Source of the DNA: Penelope pileata
Lineage: Eukaryota > Chordata > Aves > Galliformes > Cracidae
Reading direction: 5' to 3'
Length of the DNA stretch: 64,000 nucleotides
NCBI GenBank assembly: GCA_013396635.1
Contig: WBMW01005156.1
Coordinates: 1-64,000, forward strand
Under the pieces are notes generated by a model. The model had not been told where the DNA came from. It worked only from the letters and a program-made list of their open reading frames with translations, and searched no databases. A program made the translations under genes and the position numbers. Shown piece after piece: positions 38,526 to 51,257 of the stretch; the stretch's first letter is position 1; each line of letters begins with the position of its first letter.

Positions 38526-41176
38526 GACAAAGCCCAGGTAACTCAGGCAGCCATCGTACAGGAAGTTAAAGTCTATTTTTTTGATATAAAAGTACTTAAA
38601 ATGGTAAAAATCAATGATAAAATGTTCTCACACACAGTCTTTATACTGCTATTCATTTTCAAATTCACAACGTGGCAAATGGGAAAGCAACTTACAGCGA
38701 AGGAATATACAGATATATCAAATACCTATTTTTATATTTGTTCTCCTTAAAATATGTTAACAACCAGTGCTGTTCTTAAAGTTCATAATTGTGTTATCTC
38801 TGCTATTTTTCCAGTCAATTTACAAGTTCTTTGAAACAAATTGCATTTGAAGCCACCCCTTTAAACTGAGCAGAGTAAACCAGTGATAGCACAGTGTATC
38901 TGTCAAATTCAGTGCTGAAAAACAGAACAGAAACCTGACATAGTTATGACAAGCAAACACTTTACGCCAGAAAATAACTTTGTTTTGTTGATTACTGAAT
39001 ACTGTTAGAATGATGTGTTATGTGTTCACGTAAATAGGACCACAATAAAAATATCGAATTGTGAAATATCTGCAGACAGAATTAAGCCCAGAGGAAACTT
39101 AGAGAAAATGAAACACCTCTTTAAATGATCACATTTTGTATTGCACTACTAATATCTGTATTTCAAGAAATATTGGCATGAAGAATTGCTGTGAGTTGAT
39201 AAAGGTATTAATATTTTTCATTTGCATTCAGAAATTATGGAATGTTCTTATTTTGAATAACTAATATTGACAGCTCATACACTGCTTTTACTGATGTAAT
39301 TTTATTTTAAAGGAGGTCAGTGTAATTTCCAATTTTACAGAAGCTGTATCTCAGTTACTAAAAAACAGAATTCTCTAACATTAGCTGGAGTTATTACACT
39401 GTAACTATTCTCATTTCTTGAAACCTGAGGATCATAAATTTAAGCAAATGCAAGATGTTAGAAACTTCCTCATAAAACCATGTTAATCCAAAAGAATAAA
39501 CTAAGAAAAAAATATGTATGTTCTAATCTTAAAGTTACTGTGTAGTTTATCAATGGCACTTACATGCTTCCTGTTTTATAAGGATGGGAATCTCACTTGA
39601 CAAAATGTTTCAAACTCATCTACTAGAGGCACAAGATATAAATCAACAATATTATCTCTTGTGCAAATAGGGTTCTTAAAATTTCTTTCATCTCTCAGTA
39701 TTTTTGCTTTAATCTCAAACCAGCATCTTGATGAAGTTCTATTATCATTTAGCGCACAATTTTTTAGTGAGAGAGGACTCTTTTTCTTTTTTTTTTTTTA
39801 AATCTGGTAAGTAACTGTAAAGCAGAAAAATGCACCTGGTCACGAAAAATCTATAATTGCATGATGCTTTTGAGGGGTGTGGCAGGGCAGAACATATCTT
39901 TCTTCTAGTAAACTTTTAGATATTACAAATGCAAGACTAGCTGCAGTACGGATATGCTACTTAAGGTTACAAGTTGAAATTCAGCACATCATATGGCAAA
40001 TATAGCTTTCTCTACAGCTTTTGCTACCACATATGAATTTTGTCTACATCTAAAATACACTTAATAGATTAACACAAGTTTTTGATGCATGAACAGCACA
40101 TCCGCAGTTTTGTTGAACCTCTCTTTTGCTGTATTAATGAGATTACTTTCAACATATCAATTGAGATGCTTTACTACTATTGAATTATTTTTCATTTCAA
40201 CCACACCATCTTTAGAGTACAAAAAATTCAAGGAGACGATCTTAAACTGCTATTTTTTGTTCTTGTTTTTTGTTTTTCCCCATTGTGAGACTTGCCTGTC
40301 AGTATTTTCAATAATAATTTTAAATTTGCATAACATTTCCATAAAATAACTTGATCAGGTTCATATATGGTAGAGATGCTCATTGTTATTATTTTGGCAT
40401 TCATTTTAGTTTGTCGTTTTGTTTTAGGTATGTACATGCTAAATTTTATGGTGGCAAGTGTAATTTATTGTTGTAACTTCATGTTGTGCTATATGTGACA
40501 GTTTTGGAAATGAACATTATACAGAGTGAGACTTTTAGTCAGAACTCTCCTTCTGAGTATTGGAAAGGTTTCTGGGACTTGTGAGATGCAGAGTGGTTGC
40601 TCCACACAGCCTTTTGGACTCATCGTGCATTGCATAGGTAGCAGCGAGTGTGAGGACTAGCCTCCAAACATCAGCTGATCTTGCTGTCATGCATTCCTTT
40701 GACTTGCATCTTGTATTTTTTTTTTCAAATTACATTCTTTCAAAATACTTTTCAGTTTAGAAAGCAGACAATCAAAATAACTTTCTAAATAAAGAATATA
40801 ATTTATTATTATAAGTTAAAGTACATATTTTTGTCTTTCTGAAATAAATGGTAGAAGGAATCCTAAATCAAAATGGTTAATATACTACTCATATGCAGGA
40901 ATTATGTACCTCAATAACTGTAACATACTAAGAAATCTACCATAAATCTATTTATACTACTAGGAAAAAACTACAGCATAAACAATACTTTTACAAATTT
41001 TGAAGCAAAGAAGGTTTAATGACATAGGAAAAGAATAAATGATGAGATTTTCTCAGATTATATGATGGCAATATGACAGCTTATAAGCAAGATAAATATG
41101 TTTTATAAAAAAGAGAAATATGATAGATTTGTCTTGTCTAGATCCTGTTAAAGCTTTTTCATATTATTATGAATTC
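38526..41176. other. Unique AT-rich DNA, no gene seen
   Basis: No gene or repeat family is recognised. It contains a T run at 39787-39799. The region 40540-40720 is slightly richer in GC, but I recognise nothing in it. Confidence 0.5.
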
Positions 41177-41310
41177 GTAGAGACATTCAAGGCCAGGCTA
41201 GATGAAGGCAGCCTGATCTAGCAGGTGGAAGCCCTGCCCATGGCAGGACATTGGGAACTAGATGGTCTTGAAGGTCCCTTCCAACACAAGCCATTCTGTG
41301 ATTCAATGAT
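41177..41310 (+). mobile_element. CR1 LINE 3' tail, 134 bp
   Basis: The fragment runs from 'TAGAGACATTCAAGGCCAGG' through 'AAGGTCCCTTCCAACACAAG' to the terminal 'ATTCTGTGATTCAATGAT'. It holds only the last part of ORF2 and the 3' UTR. Its 3' end is intact and its 5' end is truncated. Its sequence is more diverged than the copy at 42197. Confidence 0.93.
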
Positions 41311-42196
41311 ATTGGGCTCACAGGAAGTTACAATGAAGATGGGAGTGGTGAGACGAACTCTGATGTACAGAAGAATCTGGCTAGAATCTGAAGAATGATT
41401 ACTGGTGGAACTCTTTAAAATGAGGTGGACACAACATTATACCTTAATGAAGTAAAATGCAGTGTATCAATGAATTTTTCTGACGCTATTCCATCATTTT
41501 TAAACACACAAAAGGAGTAGAAGTTCTTGGAGGAAGACCTTTATGACTTAGTCAACTACAGCAACAGAAGCATAAAGAAATGAAGCAAAAGTTAAAAATT
41601 CAAAATTCAGAGTCATGCATTTATGAACAACTAGAATGTATACATTAAGTACTGGATTTATGATCCAAAAAAGGCTGAAAACGTTTGACGTGTTTAGCCT
41701 TCCCAAATGAAATCTGTGAAGGAATATGATTATTAAACCAGTAAACAAAAGCTGTAGAAAAAAACTTAAGCCTAAAACGTGAGAACAAATGCATGTAACT
41801 GGCTACCAGCAATATAAGTGGAAATTCAAAGGAAAAGCTCTAACTACCACAACTAAGTTGTTCTAGAATGTTACTGAAAATAAATCCTGACCAGTGAGAC
41901 ACATTTATATGATTCTACTTCCCGAGATATCAGGAACTGGTGGTTTTTTGATACTGTCTGATCTACCCTATTTAACTTTCCTAGGACAGGATAAGACAGC
42001 ATGAAGAATATATTTAAAGACACTCTAAGAAAACTCATTTGCAAAGCCAGTCTAAAAAGAGTCATTTTCAAAGGCAAAAGGCAGACAATTTTAGGCATGA
42101 TTTCTCTTTGCACTATGTGGCATGGTGAATGCTTATTTATCATGGGTTAAAGCCCTTCAAGCTGCTGATTTAGATTGGGATATCATTTACTTTTAT
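41311..42196. other. Unique DNA between two CR1 copies
   Basis: No gene or repeat is recognised. Minus-strand frames at 41548-41748 and 41871-42143 are short and unfamiliar. Confidence 0.5.
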
Positions 42197-42725
42197 TCAT
42201 AGAATCATAGAATGGTTCAGGTTGGAAGGGACCTTAGAGATCATCTTGTTCCAACCCCCCTGCCATGGGCAAGGATACCTCCCACTAGACCAGGTTGCCC
42301 AAAGCCCCATCCAGCCTGCCTTTGAATACTTCCAGGGAGGGGGCATCGACGACTTCTCTGGGCAACCTGTTCCAGTGTCTCACCACCCTCACAGTGAAGA
42401 ATTTCNGCCCAGGATGCGGTTGGCCTTCTGAGCTGCAAGCGCAAACTGCTGGCTCATGGTGAGTTTCTCATCAACACACACCCCCAAGTCCCTCTCCTCA
42501 GGGCTACTCTCAAGCCATTCTCCGCCCAGCCTGTATGTGTACTTGGGATTGCTCCGACCCAGGTGCAGGACCTTGCACTTGGCTTTGTTGAACTTCATGA
42601 GGTTGGCATGGGCCCACCTCTCAAGCCTGTCCAGGTCCCTCTGGATGGCATCCCTTCCCTCTGGTGTGTCAACTGCACCACGCAGCTTGGCATCATCTGC
42701 AAACTTGCTGAGGGTGCATTCGATA
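42197..42725 (-). pseudogene. CR1 LINE with ORF2 remnant, internally incomplete
   Basis: The 3' end lies at 42197 ('TTCATAGAATCATAGAATGG'). Reading leftwards from 42725, the minus strand holds the FADD catalytic box (42692-42703), then an open frame with FNKAKCKVLHLGRSN and MSQQFALAAQKANRILG. Then comes a single N at 42406, and after it the C-terminal part (FFTVRV-type, LPREVVDAPSLE-type residues). About 110 codons normally present between these parts are absent, so either the copy has a deletion or the assembler joined two pieces. The 3' part nearly matches the nested CR1 at 12936-13112. The 5' end abuts a pure A/T tract. The copy looks relatively young. Confidence 0.92.
42406..42406. other. 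Single N at a join inside CR1
   Basis: One undetermined base lies exactly where the CR1 sequence jumps over roughly 330 bp of expected ORF2. It probably marks a closed or collapsed assembly gap rather than a simple sequencing ambiguity. Confidence 0.8.
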
Positions 42726-42780
42726 ATATTATAATTTTATTTAATAATTTATAATTATATAATATAATAATTATAATTTA
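42723..42780. repeat. 58-bp pure A/T tract
   Basis: Fifty-eight consecutive A or T bases, rich in TATAAT, ATAATTATAA and similar self-complementary words, directly abut the truncated 5' end of the CR1. It could be a cryptic microsatellite or a site that favoured CR1 insertion. Confidence 0.9.
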
Positions 42781-44988
42781 CTTATTTAGAGTACTTAGTG
42801 CATTTTTCAGTATGTTGTTTTCTGAACACTCCTTGGTCTTTGCAGCTAACAGCGTATCTCATTTCTGCATTTGTTCCCTCCACTCAGTCCAATTTTTTTT
42901 CCTTACTGCATCTTTAAATTCTGGAGCGATTTTCAGGAAGTTGATTGTGTAAGAAGTAGTCCTATACGATGAGCAGGCCAAAGAGAGGGTAATTTAAAAT
43001 TCAACTACATAGGTAGTTTCTTGCTTGTTTCAGTAAGCAAATACTTTGTACCAGCAGATTACATTTCCAGTTTTTCAGTTTCATGAATCAGAGGTTGGCT
43101 ACTAGGATCAAATGGCATCAAAGATGAAAGACTAAAATCCTAAGAAACTTGTCCATATTTTTCTCATTCTTACTTCACCTAAGGAATTATGACAACCCAA
43201 GGCTTTATACAATATATAGCTAGAAAAACTTACACTAGAACTTATTTCTATAAACTATATGATAGGATTAAACTGTTGTCAAACTCCATTCCTTGATGGT
43301 TGAGTGCCTTTTCTCTCTTCATCTCATCATGATAAACCTCTAAAGTCACATTAAGCCAGCAAAGCATTTCTTTAATCCAAAGTACGAGAATCAGAGCTTA
43401 TGGTTATGAATCTTTCTAAAATACTGTTCTGTTTCCCCAGTTCAGTATCTATTATGGAATCTGAAACCTTACAAGTTTTCTTAATAGGACTAATTTAAAA
43501 TAAAATTCATAGTCTCAATATATTGCTGGGTATTTTCTAGCAGGAATGAATTCTCTTTCCAGTCTACATGATGCTAGCTGGGCACAGTGATTGGAATAGT
43601 CACGCTCTCCATAGTCCATTGAGAGTACTGCTAGCTGCTGAGAATCATTTGCCTATGAAAGCATGCCTGGGTAAATACAGGGCATTGCCTTAATCTTGTG
43701 ACCATGTAACAGCCAAGAAAAAAGGAACAATTACACTCAAGCAATTCCTGATTTTAAAAATGATTAACTGATCTTCAGTACTTTGTCTGCATGTGTACAT
43801 AAAATATGAGGTAGAAGTCCAGAGTCTCCAGTCTGCTACATCTCCTGTACTTCATGGTTATTTTAATCTGGACTTTTGATCTCAAGGACAGAAAAGAATG
43901 AATTCTTCCAATAATTTTCAGAGTCAAATATCAGTGGTTAATTTTAATTGTTGGTTCTAAGAATCTGAAATGTTTGTAAGATTACGCAAGGCTTAACAAA
44001 TATCAAGAGTAAATTTTAAATGGTTTACGATTACTTTTAAAAAATAGAAACCTGAAGATAGTGAGGATTCTCACGGAGGGTTTAGTGTTGTAATTTCTCA
44101 TGCTCCACAGTTGCACGGGACTACAAATGCTGCAAGCTAGGGAATCAATATGCTGGTGACAGTGGTTGAGATAAATAGATGTTTTTCCAATGGCAAAATA
44201 TCAGTAAAGTGTCCTAATATGTATTAGTCTCCAGCTGGGAAAATATGCACTGGTTTGAAAGCGAAAGAGTGTTTACTTAGTGCCATCTCCATGGGAATAA
44301 TTACAAACAAGCTATGAAGGAAATCATAATTAAAAATACACCTGAAATATCCTATTGAGCCATTTCCATAGAACAGGTCATTTTGTATAGCATTCCAAAT
44401 AACTATCATACATGTAGAATCATCCTTCCATCACATTCCCTGTTACTTCCCTAAAAGAAACACAAGCCCCATATGAATGAACAAATGCAAATACATGCTG
44501 TATTCATCTTTGTGCTGTTGTAGAATGTATGAAATATTTAAAGCATTATTTGTTTTCTGTCTTCTTTGAAAAAATAATTTGGTATGTGTAGCTCAAAAGC
44601 CTGGAAGAACAAGCATTAATGAATTCTGAATAGAAACATTTAATGCCATTGCTTCAAGCTACTTGAAATGTTACAAGTAGAAAGCAAGAAAGCTGCTGCA
44701 TAATGTCATTAGACTTTTGATATTGCTTTGCTAACAGCTAAACGTTTCTGCTGTAATACCTGAGTGACCATACTATCAGTATTTACTGGTATAAGCGATA
44801 AGCATTCATCCACTTACTATATGTATGAAATTTAAGCAGATGAGAAATTTCGGCCCCAGAAGGACATTTTAGTAACCAGAGTACTAGTAGCTAATACTAT
44901 CCCTAATTAACTCACTGTTCTTTTCACTCAAGAATTTCACAGAAAATTTCACAGAATACCTACGTGGCAGAAGGCCTGCTATCTACGG

Positions 44989-45186
44989 TCACCAGCTTTC
45001 CTTTTTCATTATTTCAACCTGGTACTGTGCACATATTAATTGGCATTGCCTCTTAGAGAGGGCAATTTCCCTGCAATAAGTTGCACTCTGTTGCTGCAGC
45101 TGTATTGCTTCCAGCTCCAGAAGCAGCTCTTTGGTAGCACTAAGGCTCTGCACAGTGTTCCATGTACTGCATGTCCACACTGAAAC
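44989..45186 (-). other. Coding-like, coiled-coil-like fragment, unidentified
   Basis: The minus-strand frame reads with complex, charged, Leu/Glu/Gln-rich residues: SATKELLLELEAIQLQQQ, then CREIALSKRQCQL and YQVEIMKKESW, then a stop. The spacing of L, I and V suits a helix or short coiled coil, and the codons (CTG, GAG, CAG) are more coding-like than the AT-rich neighbours. Two acceptor-like sites precede it ('TTGGGTTTCAG' and 'AACACTGTGCAG'). The only GT at its end, CTG then GTGACC, is a weak donor. There is no ATG at the frame's start. I cannot name the protein. It may be an exon, a piece of a processed pseudogene, or chance. Confidence 0.25.
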
Positions 45187-48100
45187 CCAAGAGTTTCAGA
45201 ACAGCTCATTCAAGCTACTAAACAGCATGGCTGTTTCAAATACTCTTCCCAGAATACAACGGCTGTTTTTCAGGTATTACTGAATTCTTACTTTAGTCAG
45301 CTAGCTAGGTATCTTAACACTAGAAACTGCACCCAATCACTCAGCAGCTGGTGACTATTGTTGAGAAGCAATCTTTCTATATTTAACATTCTCTCTTGCT
45401 GTTAATATGACAATAAATACAACAGTTGCATTAATCTGAGCTAATTTATTCCCTTTCATAGAAGTGCAAAGGATGAACGGCTACCTCTCAGTCACACCTT
45501 CTCATTCACCTCAGCACATCCAGTGGAAGAGGCCATTTCACATGATACAAATTGCAGTGAAATTACAAGTTTTTATTTTGACAAACACATACTTGAAGAC
45601 TAATAAATTATTATTAGATGGACTACATATAGTATTTTAAAGTAGTCTGTGCTGGTTTTGATTATCTGTTCTGAATTAGAAACACCTGAAAGATGGTATC
45701 AATTCCTATTCATGAAAATCGATTCCCCGTTTTAACAGACAATTAATATATGTATAGAATCTTGTTTACATTGTATGTCCTTCTTATATTATATGAAGGA
45801 TGAGAATCTATTTACAAATGTTCAGTCAGGTCAACTGCAATCCAGTTCAGCATGAAAACGTATTTCAAAGCCAAATGTGAACAAGGTACAAAAATAGAAT
45901 TATTTGCACAAATACTTTATCAAATTATTTTGAATTATTTCTGCATGCACGAAACTAAAGATCCCCCTAAGTATTCTGTAGACATTAATGATAAAATTAA
46001 AACAGATGACTATAAATTACTCAGCCAGCTATGTGCATAACTTGATCACTAACTCTGGTATGAGAAAAAGCACTCATATTTTACAGTATTTTCAGAAGAT
46101 GAGAATTTTCAAGATATTTCTTGGTTCTTATTTCCTAAATATGGTGCTTCTTCACATACTTCTGATGCGCAACAGATGCATACAGAATCCCTTATTATGG
46201 CTTCATAGGGCATTTAAGGAAAGGAACTCAGTTTATTCAGTGACTAAGATCAGCCATGAGTTCTTCTAGTCAAATAAAAAATGTGTATTTGTTACCACAT
46301 AAGGTATTTGGATCCTTTCCCTCTCGCTGATGAACTCAGATTTAAAAAATAAACCAAGCAATCTTCACCTATAAATGGGAACCTATTTAAGACTGTTATC
46401 CATGTAAATTAGGAGAACTTTCATCTTGTAGTTTTCCATTATGAGATTAACAAAATCATAGGATATTAATTCAAAATCACAGAATCATGAAAATCATGAA
46501 ATCATGTAGCGTTTGGTATGTATTCTCTAAGGGCAAAAATTAAGTATGTATTTTATATGCAACATTCTCTTTAATACAAAATCTTCATCTGTGCAGCAAA
46601 TTTCTCTGCATTTCTAACATCTCCAACTTATTCTTTTTACTACAGACTACAATTTCTGAGTACCGATAGCTAGAGAGACATCAGAAAGATTAGCAACATA
46701 ACCAATCCCATGCCGCCTCAGGATCAGTTTCATCAAATGGAATAACAACATATTATGAAACATATTTTTAAACTTGCTTGCTCAATCACTGAGAGAAATA
46801 AGGACAGAAATTTATGATGAAACAGCTCTAATGACCGTTTCATAAGATTTAAATATATATAAATGGTAAGCAATTATTTTCATAGCCATTTACTCTGAAT
46901 GTGATTTATGATATGCATCCCTAAATACTATCACATAATCTTTTAAAGTGTAAATACAAGTATATTTCTAACAGTGAATTACATTAATCATTAAATACAT
47001 TATTAAATTAAAAACAAGTACTATGTAAAGGAAATGTAAATTGTTCTCAGCCATATAAATAGCAAATTTCAAAAAGTCACGAAGCATGATACCATATGTG
47101 TTCTCCTGAGATATTATCAAGTTTCAGAGACATTATAGGAAAAAATACAAAAATGCCTTCATAAATAGGTTAGAAGTGGTCTTTTTTAAAAGTAAATTGT
47201 GAATTTTGTAAAGGTATTATAAAACAGATTTTACCATCCAATGTACAATTTTATATATATTTTGTCTATGAACAAAAATAGGCACAAGTTGTTATATAAT
47301 TCCAATAGTTCTTTTAAATAGTACTCCTTAGTCAAAATTCAGAACAAGGTTTAAATGATCCTGCCATAGTTCTTTTTTATGACAAATACTGCAGTACCTG
47401 TGCATCTAGATTGTAGTTATGCTATACGACAAAGGAAGGAAGAAGTAGCTCTGTAATCTATTTTTTTTCTTTACGTCTAGAACTAGCTGGTACCTTTTCC
47501 ATTTTTTTTTCCCACCAGAATATGACTTGAAAAACTCAATCTTTCACAGGAAATCGTAATTTTGAGTAATTTCCTTTAAATTGTCATTACATGTGAATTT
47601 AATCAAGAAGAAATATTTTGAGATGGCACTGATCAAAATCAAAAAGTCTGATATGCTGAACTGCTAAACATTTTGAAGTTAGACTTTACGGCCTCAACCA
47701 CTATCGTATGCTATTTGCAATTCAGATGCCATATATCCCCTGTTATCGAAATGCATCAGACAAATTGGTTTCCTAGAACTTGTCAGCCTGGAAAATCTAA
47801 GGCTGGAGTCTGCTTGACAGACATCTAGAAATTCATATGGGAGATGGAGAAAGTCACCTGGCAACTATTAATTCACTATCTCTTCTAATAAAAAGATTAG
47901 GGGATATTACATGAAACTAGGGGGTAAGAGGTTCAAAACACCCAAAGGAATTATATCTTCTCATACAAATAATTAAGCTTTGAGCGAATAAGATCTACCC
48001 ATGGAAAAATGGATGGCAGTGAATTTGGAAGTGGATTCAGACACCTATGTAGGAGTAGGCTGGGAGCTATCAATGTATACTTGCCCTGTTTTCACATGAT

Positions 48101-49218
48101 TCCCATGGTATTCATAATTGATCAAACACAGTATTGTGCAAGACAGAGCTTTGATCTGATCTCAGTACTGTAAGTTTTTCATGTGTTTATCCTGTACCTC
48201 ACTTTTTCCAATAGCTAAACTGCAATGATACATCAGGGGAGACACAGTCTTACTGGTATCCTGACAGAAGGCAAGAATTTTTATTTTTTTTAACTGAACC
48301 ACTGTGTAGCTTTATTACAGCTGTATATACAGAAACACAACAGCTCATTTGCACACAGTTTAACACTAGATGTGTCCTATATTACATACTCCCAAGTTTT
48401 ATTTTTTCATGATCTCTAAACCAGAATACAATTCAATGCAAAGTTTCCAATTCCTATGTCTGGTTTCTTCAGTATACAAGCTGAAGAAACCCACAAAATA
48501 CCTGAGTAACCTTACTGTGGTTACATTGTCCCATTTCCTTCATTTGCATGTTATTCAGTGGAGAAAAGAAGGAAATTATGAAACAGAATACCATTTCAAA
48601 AGTTATTTTTTAAAAAGACTGTCTTCTGAATTATTGTACTAACAGTTCGATTCAAGAGGGGACAGCTACAAGGTGAGACATTATACATTAACAAATCAAA
48701 TCTCATTGTATTGTCTCAGACATTTAATTGTAAACCAAACTGCCTCAGTATACATTTAACGATGTAAGCCTTCACAAAAAATTAGGTCTAACAGCTATGA
48801 GTAATTCAGTCTTATTTTGTTCATCAAGAAGAGGAACTTTATTGATGTTTTGTTCATACTCCTTACTTCCTCCTGAACATAATGATTTACAAATTTTAAA
48901 AGGAAGGGTGACAACTGAACTACTGGACTAAGCTCAGTCTTAAGTTGATGCGTCGCCTAAGGACATTAAGACTAATCAAAAGTAGGGAAAAAACAAATAT
49001 TCACCATTTCTATATCCACTGCATTTAATTCAGAAGATTCTGTGGCAAACAGGCACAAATAAGGACATGAAATGGGAGTTACACAAAAAACAAAAAATGA
49101 CTATGGGGAATATGCGGATTGAAAATAAGAATATATATATTTCATGTAATCACTGTTGATATTACCAATATACCATGTTCACATTTCAAGAGGAGTAGAA
49201 CATTAACAATGTTGTTGG

Positions 49219-49234
49219 TTTTTTTTTTTTTTTT
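49219..49234. repeat. T16 homopolymer run
   Basis: Sixteen T with no recognisable retroposed copy beside them. Confidence 0.85.
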
Positions 49235-51239
49235 GGTCTTTTATGAATGTTATTGTTTTCCTTAGCTGTTTTAATCATTGTCACTAACACTATTTAGAAC
49301 AAATTACCTTTTTTACTAAAAATATTTATTAGCTCTGAAGAATTAGAAAAATACCTATATCTTTAATCATGAGATTATTTATGCTGTAATCATAAATGTA
49401 TCAGAACAAGCACAGTACTCCATCAAGAATTTTAGTTTGTTAATCGGTATTTTTTATTTTGTATTATTACTGAACTTTCTCTTTCTGAAAAATGGTATCA
49501 CGAGGCACTAACTCTTCACATAATTCTTTTTCTTATAAGTCTTTTAAGTTTCCTCCTATTGAAGTCCATCATAAAATTCCATTGATAATCCATGTAGCAC
49601 TTCATTAGGCCATACTATTCCTTGACTCCCAAGAAGAGCTACATAAAGGGGATATACTGTTTTACAGTGCCTCTCTGACTTAGACCTTTAGCATGAAATA
49701 AAACTAAGATATATATTTTTTAAACTTGGCAAGTATTTGAAGGCACTGGTATGAATGAAAACACAAATGTACAGCAACTTAAGGGACTGTGGATCAAAAC
49801 CCTCTTGGGGTTTGCCCTGAAGTTCTATGACCTGCCATCTCTTTTAGTTGATCTTTTCAAATATTGAAACTTTTTTTTTAACCATCTAAAAAAAATCCCT
49901 ACTTCAAAAGAACTGTAAAGACAACGTTATGTCTTCAAGTAATGAAAGAAGTTTGGAATGGTTTCATCTAACAAACTCAGAACATTTTCGTAATATTTTT
50001 GTAACAAAATTTATAACATTCTTGTAGAGAATTCTCTCATAATCTTTGCTATGCACAAGACTAATATATATAATTATTTACATTTATAGGGACAATGCCA
50101 CCACTGTGTTAAGATGAAACTGTTTTTGACTAAAAAGTGTTTCAAAGCTGAAATACTAGGAGAAATAATTCACTTCAGCAATAAACTTCTGTGTGGCTCT
50201 GAACATTCTGAGAAGCAGTTATCTAAATAAAAGAATTAAATAAAATTCACAACATATTAATTCAAAAAGAAAATAGGTGACAAGGTGATTAACTTGCTTT
50301 GTTCATACAGAATGGAGAATATATACAGAAAAATTATTTTTTGTAAATGTTTACTCTATCAAAAACATCATTAGACTACACTTCTGAGATAACATGCGGA
50401 GTAAACTAATACATACAAAGTCTGCAGGTGTTGATTGGACATCTCAGTTCAAAATGAGAGTAACATAAACACTGCTACATCTAAATTGTCACCTTTATAC
50501 TCTAGAACTAGAGTTAATGAATTCCAGAGGGACAGAGAAATACAGAAAATTTAAGATCCATGGAAAAACACAGACAAAAAAAGCAAAGAAATGCAAACAA
50601 ATAGGCACTACTCGAGCTTATCTAATTTTTTTTGGTCTCTGTCTGAAACAATGAAGTTTCCCAAGGTATTTGCTGAAAGTACAAACCCAAACTAGCTTTC
50701 ACAGAACACTATATGAAACAAATGCACAGATTTACTGTCACAGCTAGAAGCTCAATATCCAATATATTATCAGTACAATGCTGCACAGGTCCCCACGTGT
50801 GGCTTGCAGAAACCCTTCATAGTATAGAGAAATCAAAACCATATACTGCTTAGTGGATTAAAGAAGATATTATTGACGATTAGTACTCTTTGATGTTTAT
50901 CAAAGTATAATGCTAAGAAGATATTATTTTTCTCCAAATTTGACAAGAACATCTCCTCTACAGAAAGGAGAGTTTCTTCTTGTGTTGTTACTGTCTGAAG
51001 ACAATGCTGGAGACCAGGTCAAACTCCCACCCCCTCCCCACCCAAACACTTGCCTCCGGTTTGAAACAAAATACTTCCTGAAAATCTGCATGATTCTTCG
51101 GAGAATTTTGCCCATAGTATTTTTCAGTGACTGAAAGCTTCGGCATGTGTCTTTAAAACACTGACTATTAAATTTACAATTTCAGTTGCTATTTTGTTAA
51201 ATAGATCACTAAGCTTATTATTATTAGTTCAGCAGTGTC

Positions 51240-51257
51240 AAAAAAAAAAAAAAAAAA
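51240..51257. repeat. A18 homopolymer run
   Basis: Eighteen A with no recognisable retroposed copy upstream. The Lys-rich open frame starting here is an artefact. Confidence 0.85.

Noticed and set aside
46440..46505. Repeated AATCATGA-like units resembling a CR1 3' octamer tail
   Set aside because: The sequence following it does not match any CR1 3' UTR I know, so the likeness is limited to a few short words.
50910..51134. Overlapping open frames on both strands around 51 kb
   Set aside because: They overlap each other, include a C-rich simple stretch, and encode no recognisable domain.
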